This document shows, piece by piece, positions 12,166 to 23,400 of a stretch of DNA of 25,170 bases. The notes below the pieces were generated by a model. That model ran no database searches. It saw only the letters and a list, made by a program, of their open reading frames with translations, and had not been told where the DNA came from. A program made the position numbers and the translations under genes. How positions within the stretch are numbered: position 1 is the stretch's first letter; each line of letters opens with the position of its first letter. The stretch is taken from IMG/VR virus record IMGVR_UViG_3300044491_002454, positions 1 to 25,170 of that record. The stretch is one strand, 5' to 3'. The stretch comes from a virus.

Positions 12166-14472
12166 ATGCCAGCAATTCCTTCACAATTAACATCTCTAGA
12201 TTTCTTTGAAATCAAGGAATCTATTAGATCCTATCTCAGGACTCGTAAAGAATTTTCAGATTACGATTTTGAAGGATCTGCTGCATCTTATTTGCTAGAC
12301 ATTCTAGCATACAATACGTACTATACGGCATTTAACGCTAACATGGCGTTGAATGAAGCATTTCTAGAGACTGCAACAGTCAGAGACAATATTGTCCGTA
12401 TTGCAAAGCAATTAAATTACACACCTCGCTCAGTTAAGTCAGCGAAGGCATGTGTGACACTTGATGTGACTGTACCTATTTCATTGAATGGTGTCAACTA
12501 TCCTGAATATGCAACTCTAAAAAAAGGGGATGTATTTGTAGCATCGACATTTGCTGATTCATTTACCTTTGCAGTGACTAGAGATGTGCAGGTCCCTGTA
12601 GACTCCTCTACTGGCATTGCAACCTTTGATAACCTTGTGATGTATCAGGGCAACCTGCTTACCTATGAATATACCGTTGACTATACGAAAAAGCAGGACT
12701 TCATCATTCCAGATGAGAATGTAGACACTGATTTGATCTATGTTGACATTTCACCAAACCAACAGTCTGAAGAAATTGATACATATACCATTGCCAAGAA
12801 TGTAACCGCCTTGGATGGTACATCTCGTATCTATTATCTGGAAGAAACTGATGATTTGAGATATAGAGTCATTTTTGGTGATGGTGTCATCGGACGTAAG
12901 TTGATCGACGGTGAATTTATTCGTATTTCTTACGTTTCCACTGTTGGTGAGGAAGCTAACGGTGCTAGCGACTTTGCATTTGTTGGAAGAGTCATTGATA
13001 GTGACGGACGCAACATTCCACCTAATAGAATTAAAGTTACCACGATGGAATCTGCCCAACAGGGCGAAAGTAGAGAAGATGCTCTCTCTATTAAGTATCG
13101 GGCACCTAGAGCATTCGCTACACAAAACCGTGCTGTCACTGAAGCTGACTATGAGCACATTGTGTCAGAAATCTTCCCTCAGGCAGCATCAGTTACTGCA
13201 TATGGTGGAGAGAAGTTGTCTCCTCCTGTATATGGAAAGGTTTTTATTGCAGTACGTCCTAAGACGGGCAATAAGTTGAATGCAACTACTAAAAAAGCAA
13301 TTCAACAGGATCTGGCACCTTATGTTGTGGCATCAGTGCAACCTGAAGTCATTGATCCCACCATTTACAATATTATTCCTAAAACCTATGCATATTATGA
13401 TGGAAATTCGACTCCTAAGTCTGGTGCTCAGTTAGGATCGGATATTCTTAAGTCTGTCGATCAATATAATAAGGCAAATCAAAATAATCGCTTTGGTGGT
13501 CGTTTTGATACATCCAAATATGGATCTATGGTAGACAATACCGATGCATCTATTGCAGGTAGTGTTACTCAGGTCACTATTGGTCAAAATGTAGACGAAT
13601 TTGCATTTGGACAAGTCTTTACTCAGTGTATTGACTTTGGCAACCCTTTACATGATCCTGGTAAGTACTCAGGCACTACTCCTGTCGGTGGCGGTAATGA
13701 TGGTCGTTGCACAGAAGATAGAAATTGCCCTCCTGGACAAGTTTGTGTCAATGGTGTTTGTAAGACCCCTTGTGGAGACAGCAGCAGTTGTCCTGAAGGT
13801 TATGAGTGTGTTAATGGGTATTGCGAGCCTAGTGGTGGCACTGGTGATGATGACGGCACTGGTGGTGGTCCTGGCGGCGGAGGTGGCAGTTGTAAGCCTT
13901 CCTTCTCAGTGGTCAAATCTGGCACATTCTACGCTGATGGATACACTGACAATCTGGTAGATCTTGCATTGGCGACAGGTGGCAATACTGGTGCAACTAA
14001 TGCAACTTCAGGTGTCCAAAGTCCTTTGCTGGCAGCAAACGCAACTGCACTCGCAGCAGTAACTGCTAACGTCCCCGTAAAAATCAGAGACGACGGGCAA
14101 GGCAATCTGATGCTAGTTACTGAGAGAGATGAAAGCGAAGTTATCTTGAATGAAAATGTTGGTAGTGTTGATTACAGCACTGGTGAAGTTTGTGTTGGTC
14201 CTATCAATATTGTAGGCACTCCAGACGACTCTACAAGAGTCCCCATCCAGGTGCTCCCCTATCCTGGATCTCTTATTATTCCTCCTGGTGTTGATCCTAC
14301 AATCTTTAATCCTTCGGTCAATACAATCGATATTAACCGAGACCAAATCTCAATCCCCAACTTCGATCCCAACAACTTCGGTGGGTATAATTATGGTAAT
14401 ACAACGGGGATAAATATCATTGACTACCCCGATGATCCCTTCGATTATCCTGTTTCCACGTCCTGTTTCTGA
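12166..14472 (+). CDS. 6: baseplate wedge protein gp6 with cysteine-rich insert
   Basis: The product begins MPAIPSQLTSLDFFEIKESI and has the gp6/baseplate J-like N-terminal domain (FEGSAASYLLDILAYNTYY, about 36-54) and core (YRVIFGDGVIGRKLIDGEF; TEADYEHIVSEIFPQAA). gp6 forms the inner ring of the wedge with gp25 and gp53. At 768 residues it is about 100 longer than T4 gp6. The extra length includes residues about 515-576: two copies of a six-cysteine-like unit 'C....CP.G..C.NG.C' (DRNCPPGQVCVNGVC and SSSCPEGYECVNGYC), then a Gly/Asp linker (GTGDDDGTGGGPGGGGG) and another Cys. The C-terminus (PYPGSLIIPPGVDPTIFNPS onward) is Pro/Asn-rich and ends STSCF. The gene is directly coupled to gp25, and the giant gene starts 11 bases after it. 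Confidence 0.9.
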   Translation: MPAIPSQLTSLDFFEIKESIRSYLRTRKEFSDYDFEGSAASYLLDILAYNTYYTAFNANMALNEAFLETATVRDNIVRIAKQLNYTPRSVKSAKACVTLDVTVPISLNGVNYPEYATLKKGDVFVASTFADSFTFAVTRDVQVPVDSSTGIATFDNLVMYQGNLLTYEYTVDYTKKQDFIIPDENVDTDLIYVDISPNQQSEEIDTYTIAKNVTALDGTSRIYYLEETDDLRYRVIFGDGVIGRKLIDGEFIRISYVSTVGEEANGASDFAFVGRVIDSDGRNIPPNRIKVTTMESAQQGESREDALSIKYRAPRAFATQNRAVTEADYEHIVSEIFPQAASVTAYGGEKLSPPVYGKVFIAVRPKTGNKLNATTKKAIQQDLAPYVVASVQPEVIDPTIYNIIPKTYAYYDGNSTPKSGAQLGSDILKSVDQYNKANQNNRFGGRFDTSKYGSMVDNTDASIAGSVTQVTIGQNVDEFAFGQVFTQCIDFGNPLHDPGKYSGTTPVGGGNDGRCTEDRNCPPGQVCVNGVCKTPCGDSSSCPEGYECVNGYCEPSGGTGDDDGTGGGPGGGGGSCKPSFSVVKSGTFYADGYTDNLVDLALATGGNTGATNATSGVQSPLLAANATALAAVTANVPVKIRDDGQGNLMLVTERDESEVILNENVGSVDYSTGEVCVGPINIVGTPDDSTRVPIQVLPYPGSLIIPPGVDPTIFNPSVNTIDINRDQISIPNFDPNNFGGYNYGNTTGINIIDYPDDPFDYPVSTSCF
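14409..14416 (+). promoter_or_regulatory. late promoter motif GATAAATA inside gp6
   Basis: GATAAATA matches NATAAATA and lies 67 bases before the ATG of the giant gene, within the last codons of gp6. It could add late transcripts for the giant gene. Chance occurrence inside coding sequence cannot be excluded. Confidence 0.4.
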
Positions 14473-14483
14473 TTTCTGAGTAG

Positions 14484-17400
14484 ATGTACAAAAAGAATAT
14501 TGCCGTATCAGATAGAGTTGAGAATCAGCTTCCTGAGTTTATTAGGATGGAAGATCGTCAATTCGTTGACTTTCTTTTTGAGTACTACAAATCTCAAGAA
14601 AAAACTGGTCGTCCTTTTGACATTCTAAACAATCTTCTCAATTATCTTGACTTAGATAATTATGAATCGATCGAGCTTTCAAGTGAAACTAACCTGCTTG
14701 AAAATGTCGGCATCTATGACAATACAATTCGTGTAGAAGACATTGATGGTTTCCAGCCTACTGATGGCACCATCATGATTGATAATGAAATCATGTACTA
14801 CGAGATGGTTACTCGTGGTCCTGATGCTATTATCACTCCTGGTATTTCTACAAGTCAGTTTGACAAAAAGAAACAGCAACTAGAGAATCCATTCCAATTA
14901 TTTGATGGGACAAGACTTACTTTCCCACTGAGTTTCCTAGGCACTCCTGTAGCACCTCCTTCAGTATTTCACCTCATTGTAACAGTATACAATGAAACCC
15001 TAGTCCCCAATGTAGATTATTTCCTAGAGGGGGATCAGATTCGCTTTGATACTCCACCCAGAGAACGTACAGGGGCAGATGACTCTGCTTTCACTGAGAT
15101 TGAATATCTAATCGGTTATGCAGATCAAGGCATCCTTACTATGGATGCTGTGCCTTTTGAGCAGTTTCAGGGTAAGAAACATTATCCTCTGAAGCAAGGC
15201 ACTATTTCATACAACCCAACATCAGAGATTGGTCTGATCGTTAATAAGAATGGCAGGATCCTCCGACCATATGAGGAGTATACTGTATTCCAAGATCAAA
15301 TTGTTTTTAACTTCCCTCTGGGTGCTGCTGATCAAATCAACGTTAGATCTGTTGAGTACATTGCTCCTCAATTTGGATCTGGTGCTGGTGGTGTTGTATC
15401 TGTAGATGATCAAGGACGTGTTGATCGCATCATCCCCAAAACTGGTGGTAATGGATATCGTCTTGATTTCTCCCCTAGAGTTACTATTGGTAGTACTCGT
15501 GGTAGCGGTGCAACTGCTAGGACACTGGTAAGTGGTATTAAGAATATTCAACTTATTGATGGTGGTCAAGGTTACACCTCCTACAACCCACCAATTCCTC
15601 AAGTTGCTGGTCCTTCCGATTCTAATGGCACCCAAGCAAGTCTGTCTCTAACTGTTAGTGATGAGACGGGACAGATTGATAGTATTACTATTGAAGACTC
15701 TGGTAGTGGATATGACTTCATTCCTGCTATTACATTCCTGAATCCTGGTGGTGCTACTATCAGCGATCCCACTATTGATAGTGAAGGTCGTCTGAATGTT
15801 GATAGTATTGCTGTAACATCTCCTGGAAACAGATATACCAATCCACCCACAGTTTATATCGATCCTGCTGGTGATGATGGTATCAATGCTCAAGCAGTTG
15901 CTCGTATTGATCAGAATGGTCAGGTATATGAAATCCAAGTCACTAATCGTGGTAGAGGATATACAACCCCACCTAGAGCAAGAATTATCGACCCCATTGG
16001 TGCTCAAGTACTTGATGTAACTGTTGCATCTGGTGCTGTCACTAACATTGAGATGTTGACAGGTGGTCAGGGTTATACTGATGCACCTTCTGTGTATATC
16101 GTTGACGATAGAAAGGATCCATATGGTGTTGCTATTGGCGGCACAGGTGCAACTGCAGTTGCAACTATCTTTAACGGCGAAATCACTGATATCAATATCA
16201 CCGACTTTGGTGAGGGATATTCTAGTGAGTTTCCTCCCAAAATTTTCATTGCTACACCAAAAGCAGCAAGATCTTCAGTAACTGTAGGATTTAACGAAGT
16301 TACTGGTTATAAAATTATTGAAGGTGGCGAAGGTTATGCACCTTCAGCATTCCTTGGTGTAAGTAGAGGTGTGTCTGGTGCTGTTGGATATGACACTCTG
16401 CATAACGAAATTTATGCAGGAGAGGGACAATTACAACAATCCAATCACTTTAGTGGTGCAAAGGTAGTTAACATTGACGCACTTTTCGTTAAAGAAGTAT
16501 TTGATAAGTTTAGAAGACAGTATCTACCTGGAATCAATTTAGATTACACTGCAATCAACCCTGTCCAGGTAATTAAAAATATTACCGATTTCTATACCTC
16601 TAAAGGTACAAAACTTGCCACACAGTATCTGTTTAAGATCATGTTTGGTGAGCAGGTGGATGTTTACTATCCCCGTGAAGAAATCATCTCACCATCGGCA
16701 GCTAATTGGGTTGTTGACACAATTCTGCGTGCAGAATTGATTTCTGGAGATCCTCTAGATCTTAAAGACTCCCAGTTGACTCAATATGCTGATGAAGTTG
16801 ACTTGTCAGTAAAACCTGCAAGTGCTCTGATTGAAAACGTCATTACAATTATCGAAGGTAGTGATACTATCTACGAATTGGCAATTTCTGAAGAAACTCT
16901 TGCTGGCAACTTTATTATTCCTTACAAGACGACTCTAGTTGAGCCTTTGACTACAACTGGTCAGATTATTACCGTTGACTCTACGATTGGATGGCCAGAA
17001 AGAAACGGCACCATCATAATCAATGATGAGGAGCAAGTACAATATAAGGAGAAGTCACTTAACCAGTTTATTGAATGCACCAGGTCTAAGAATGGTTTTG
17101 TAGAAGACTGGGATCCTGGCACAAGAATTTTCTCAGACATTTTCGTTTATGCGAATAGAGGTCTGCCAAACGAATGTAAACTCAGAGTCCTTGGTATTGC
17201 TGAAGCAGGCACCACTGTCCTTGATGACACTGGGTCTTACTATCTGCAAGGTGACAAACTAAAAGTTGCTAAACTGGGATCTACTGCCGAAGATGAAAGA
17301 CTGACTTCTTGGTTGTACAATGTTAAAAAACTGATCCAAGTCAATAGTGTTACTCCTGGTGGTGTTAACAACCAGACTGCAACTGTTGTTTGCGATAACC

Positions 17401-20400
17401 CTCATGGTCTATTGGTATCCGATCAGGTGACAATTTATGGTGCAAACCCCGTTGTTTATAACGGCACCTTTACTGTCACATCTCGTATTGACGAATTACA
17501 ATTCTCATATCAGATCAATACCCCTACAGAAATTATCCCTGCTGGTAATATCCTGTTGTCGGTTGACCTGAATAGAGGCAAGTCGGACATCACATCTATC
17601 AATAAAGTTGTAAGTGAGTTTACTACAAACATTCAAAACTCCTTCTTTAACGATGATCACGTTTATGTTGCTGCTTCTGGTCTACCCAATTATAAGATTG
17701 GTCCTTTCACTGGCTCGGCGCTGATTCCTGGTAACCAGCGTAAACTACTTCGTTTCCCTAGACTCGTCCAAACGATTTCTGAGCGTCAAGATATCTCTGC
17801 AAACAGCTCGATTGGATCTTGGGTGAATGGTGTGTCTATTTGGGCATACAAGTCTAGAGAGTTTGTTAGATTTGGTCCTCTGACTGGTATTACTGTTACC
17901 AATAAAGGTCAAGACTATGATGCAGGTAGCAAGCCCACTCTTGAAATTACTGGTGGCGGTGGCACAGGTGCTGTCGGTGAAGTTGTTGTCAACGGCAGTT
18001 TGAGTGGATTTGAAGTTACTGCTGAAGGTAGCGGATATACCGAATCTCCTCTGGTCTCCATCGTTGGCGGTGGTGGTATTGGAGCAACTGCACAAGCTGT
18101 CGTAACTGGTGGTCGCGTCACCAGAATTCTGGTTGAGCAACCAGGCACAGGATATACTTCACAACCTAGCGTTTCTATTACTGGTGGTGGTGGCACAGGT
18201 GCTGAGGCAACTGCAAGTGTCCGTGGTCCTATTCAAAGCGTTTCACTGGTATCTAATGGCACTGGATATACTTCATTGCCCGCAGTTAGAGTCAACTCTG
18301 GCGAAGGTGCTCTGGCACAACCTATTGTGATCAATGGTCGTATTGTTTCTATTGCTATTATTAACTCTGGTAGGGGTTACACTACTGCACCAGAAGTTAT
18401 TATCAATGGTGATGGTTTCGGTGCAATTGCAAAGGCAACCATTGGCACTATCGGTGAAGATAAAGGTCGTGTACTTAGTATTACGATTACAAACAGAGGT
18501 ATTGGATATACTCAAGGTCAAACTACAGTCAGACTGCAATCTGTTGGTGAGTTTGCAACATTCTCCCCCGAAGTCTTTGAGTGGAATAAAAATCTCCAGT
18601 ATGACCTCCAAAATAAATTTGATTTTGCAAGAGGATACGTCTTTACTGGTCTGAATAACCAGTTTGGTGGTGAATATGCTCACGTTAGCGATCCTAAAGA
18701 GCTTCGTTATGTGGTTGGCGATAACGTCTTCCTAAATCCTGTTACACAGCAATTCCAAGAAGTTGCATCTAACTTTGAGCACTCTCCTATTTTGGGTTGG
18801 GCGTTTGATGGTAACCCCATTTATGGTCCCTATGGTTACATTGACCCAACTGACCAAAACAGTGGTATCAGAAGACTACGTACATCCTATAAGTTAAAGG
18901 ACAACGTTGTTTTTGATGCAGCAACTAATCCAAACCCTGCTCGTATTGATGGTCCCACAATTGATGACTATGCACCAGGTACATTTATTGATGACTATAC
19001 CTATGACTTCCAGTCTGGTGATTTAGATAACTACAATGGGCGTTTCTGTAAGACTCCAGATTTCCCTGACGGCACATATGCATACTTTATTACTATTGAT
19101 GCATCTGAAGCGGGTGTTGCAGAATTCCCATACATTATTGGACCTCAATTTAACTCTCTTCCTGACAATTGGAATTTTGCTCAGGGTGCAACTCAAGAGA
19201 ATATCCCATCTAACGTTGTAAGATTCAGGGATCCATACGTTAACGTCGATATTGATATTGACCGTCAACCCAACCAAGAGTCCGATGTCCTGACGACTGA
19301 GATCGAAGGATATCCCATTATCTTTGAAATCCAAGATAGTAATAATGATGGTCTGATTGATGCTAATGAGCAACAAGAGATCCTTGAGATGTCCGAAGAG
19401 GCAACTCTGCAGATCTATGACTACTTCCCTCAAGTTTCTAAGGAGTCTAGAGTTGATATCGAAGTTGAGACAACTACTCAGTTTGAAGATGCTCAGATTG
19501 ACGGTTTCGTTATTGAAAACCCAGGTAAGTCTTACCAGGTCAATGACATTGTATTCTTCGATGATGCTGATACTGGTGGTTTCGGTGCATCTGCACAGAT
19601 TGAGTCTGTTAAGGGTCAAAACATCCAATCTTACAGTAAAGAGATCATTGGTGATCGCCCTTATGGTGTGATTGTTACTGATGCAGTACATGACCTTCGT
19701 CAGCAAGACGAAATCATTGTCAACTCCACTCCTGTTGTCGATAACACCAACAAAAACTATAAAGTAAAAGTTGTCTCTGGTGTCGAAAGAGTTAATGTCA
19801 CTCAAGTTGGTATTGGTTATAACGAAGATATTCCTCCTACCTTTGAGTTGATTACTACTTCAGGACAAGATGGTCTTCTGGAGATTGTACTTGAAAATAC
19901 TGGTCAAGTTAATAAAGTTAATATCATTAACTCGGGTAATGCTTATGATCCTGAGAATCCTCCTCAAATTCGTGTTTCCCATCCTCAGCAATTTAAGAAG
20001 ACCCGTTATTGGTTGTCTGAATATGTTGAGGCGACTGGTACAGTTACTGTCTATGACATCAAATCTACTTCAGATCGCTATACCTATATTTGTGGAAGCA
20101 TCGAGGAAGTTGATGAAGATAGAATGGGATTCCTCGCCAAGTTTGATGACCTTGGACAACTGATTTGGGAAAGGACTCTTATTCCTACCAATCCTAATCA
20201 GAAGCGTGCCGAATTCCTTAGAATGGCTATTGATGAGTCATTAGAAAACGACCGAATTTATGTTACTGGCCAAACATTTGATCCTGACAACGCAGTCTAC
20301 AACCCAGATGTCTGGTTGGGACTTTACGAGTCTGGTTTCAATAATGCCAACTCCCCTGACGGCATTCTGCTCTGGCAGAAGTCTATTGCAGGTATCTCTG

Positions 20401-23400
20401 GTAGTACTAGAAGAGACTATGTAACTTCTATTGCACTGGATCAAGATAAGCGTATCTATCTCTGTGGTTATACCGATACCAACTCTCCAGATCCTCAAGA
20501 TATGTGGATTATCCAGTGTGGTATTGATGGAGACCTTGTAGAGAAGCGTAAGGTTGCATCTGAAGATGGATCTGAAAAAATGCAGCAGATCATGTGGATC
20601 TCTGATGACAGATTCTTCTTTGTTGGTGTCAACGAAGAGAATGATGACTGCATCTTTGGTGAATTTATCTATGATGGTGCAAATATTGAGATGGATTGGA
20701 TTCGTCAAATGCCTACTATTGGTGGACGAGTCGAAAATCCAAGATTTACCATGGATGAGTATGGTGCAATCATTCTAGTGTGGGATATCTTCAATTCGGC
20801 ACTTGCTAAGAATGATAAAGTACAAATCAACAAATTCCTCAGAGCATCTGCAAATACTGAGTGGGAATGGGCAAAAACTATTAGTGTTTCTGGCGACTTC
20901 CTGTCTATTAACCATGCAAACATCAGTGTAGACGTATTTGGCAACTATAATCTGGTAACTGATATCATCGAGAGTGAGAATCAAAGATATTCAGTTATTT
21001 CATATCTTAAGTATGATGGCACTCTTCTAAAGCAGACTAAAGTTGATGATCCTGGAAATATTGGTTTCCAGGCAGCAAATCATACAGTTGATAACTCTGG
21101 TGACTGCCATATCCTTGCCAATCGTCAACAGTGCGATCAAATCATCTCTCTACGCTTTGACAACTCGGCAAACTTGCAAGAAGATACAACTAAGCAAGAG
21201 TTGGGCACATATCAGTACTTTGATATCAATGAGACTCTGTATGACCCTACTGTTTATAAGTTTGGATCTGGATCTCTGAAGATTCAGGACGTTGCACCTA
21301 TCTCTATTACCGATTTAGGTCTTACTCCTACTTCTTGGAGTATTAGAGCATGGATGTCGATGAATACTACTGTATATGGCACTAATCATCAACCTACATT
21401 CTTTGATGTTGCTGATAGCACCAATACTAACAGTATCCGTATGGATATTGATGGTGATGCAACATCTCCTGACTATGAGAAGGTAAAAATCTACCTGAAT
21501 GGATCTCAGGTTGCATCTTCAACAACTACAACTAACTGGACTGCATTTGCTAGTGCAACATGGGTCCATGTGACATTCCAGAAGCGTCAAGAGTCCCTTG
21601 GTCTTTACAGATATGAAGTCTTCATCAATGGAAACGTCCAAGCACAATTCCAAAGCACGACGGACGTTGCATTAGATGATATTACCATTGGTGGTCCTCA
21701 AAGTACTCCTACTACTGCCAATTCTTTCCGTGGCAACATCGATGATATCGTTGTTGATGATATTGCACCTTATGAAAACTCTTATTCAATTCCAAGTGCA
21801 TATATCCCAGTAACCACTTCAAACTCTGACTCATTTATTGTTAAGTTTGACAGAGTGCATACTCAGAGAGCAGCATACACCTTTACTGGTCTCACCAAGA
21901 ATAATAATCTCACATTTACTGAGATTACAACTGATATCATTTGGAATACAGTAATTATTCCAGCAATGCAAGCGTGGGAAGAAGGTCCTGGTGGTCTGCA
22001 AATTCTGGACATGTCTCAGACACAGGCACAGTTGATTCCTGGCACTGTTGCCACAACATCTGCATATTTCCAGTATGCATCTAAGACTTCCACCATTCCA
22101 TCACCTCGTGGTCAACGAGTGCTTCTGGAAGCAGACGTGGTGCCCAAATTCTATCTCCGTGACGCACTTTATAATAAGGTTGATAACGTCCAAGAGATTG
22201 TATTCACTCAACCCGTCAAACTGACGAAGTACACTATTCTTCAGCAATTTAATGCTGTCGGCACTACAACTGCTTTTGGCACAATTGTCGAATGTCCTGC
22301 AGGGACTCTGTTGGATCCTGGTCTTGGCACAACTTATAAAGTTGGTAAGATCTTTGGCACATTCAACAGCACTGATAGATTCAGGACTACTGCTGGCGAT
22401 GTTAACCAGATTCTGGGAGAATACTTCCAAAGCGAAGAAGAAGAGAATCCTTGGGAAGCTTCTGTAGCATACAATGCTGGAGATCGCGTTTATAATAACA
22501 AGCGTATCTATGAAGCACAAGGTGCTGGTACATCTGGTGCAATTCCCCCCACACATAATGCAGGTGTGGTGAGTGATGGTGTTATCAACTGGTCGTTTAT
22601 TGACGATGCTGGTAAGTTTACCATTGATCTGACAGAGCATCCTTATCCAAGACCTCAATATATTGGTCTTGACATGCCTGAGCACACTCCTGGCATTCTA
22701 TATGCTGCTGGTCAGCGTGTATGGTGGAAACTTAACGTGTATGAAGTTGCAGTTGGTGGAGGTGGTGTTGCAGGTACAACACATCCAACTCATACCACTG
22801 GAGATGCATCTGACGGTCACGTTACCTGGACATTCATCGAGACTCGTGAGTCAATTAGTCTCTACTCTCGTTTGATGCCTTTCAATCTGGGCGATAACTA
22901 TCAAATTCAGATTCTTGAGACACATCCTGGATCTTCTTTCATTCCCAATGACGTTATCAGCGTTACTGGAGATTATATTAGCTTGGCAGAAGATGAAAAG
23001 TCTGTTGGGATCTCTGGTCTGGCATCGGTTAAGAAGATTCGTGTTACAGCACGTCTTGAAAAAGATATAATCAGATCTTCCCAGAGTAGGACTGATCTGG
23101 TGTATTGTACTTCCAATAGTCAGCACTTCTATAACGAAAATGATATTATCTTCACTGAAGGATTCCAAGGTGATCAATATAATGGATCATTCTTCGTTGA
23201 TAAGGTTATTGGGTCTAGAGAGTTTACATTTAAGATCAGATCGACAGCAGTCTCCGATCCTGCATTCTCACAGAATGCTATCAATAATGTAAACATCTAC
23301 GCTAAGCATCCTACTCTTCTGTTTACTAGAAATCACCAGTACAACTTCGATGTATCTGATGTTTCTAACTTTGGTTACTATTTGTCATTCTCTCAGGACA

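Noticed and set aside
19023-19805. 260-codon reverse frame inside the giant gene
   Set aside because: It is opposite a continuous forward frame with recognisable domains and has no ribosome site. It is a compositional shadow.
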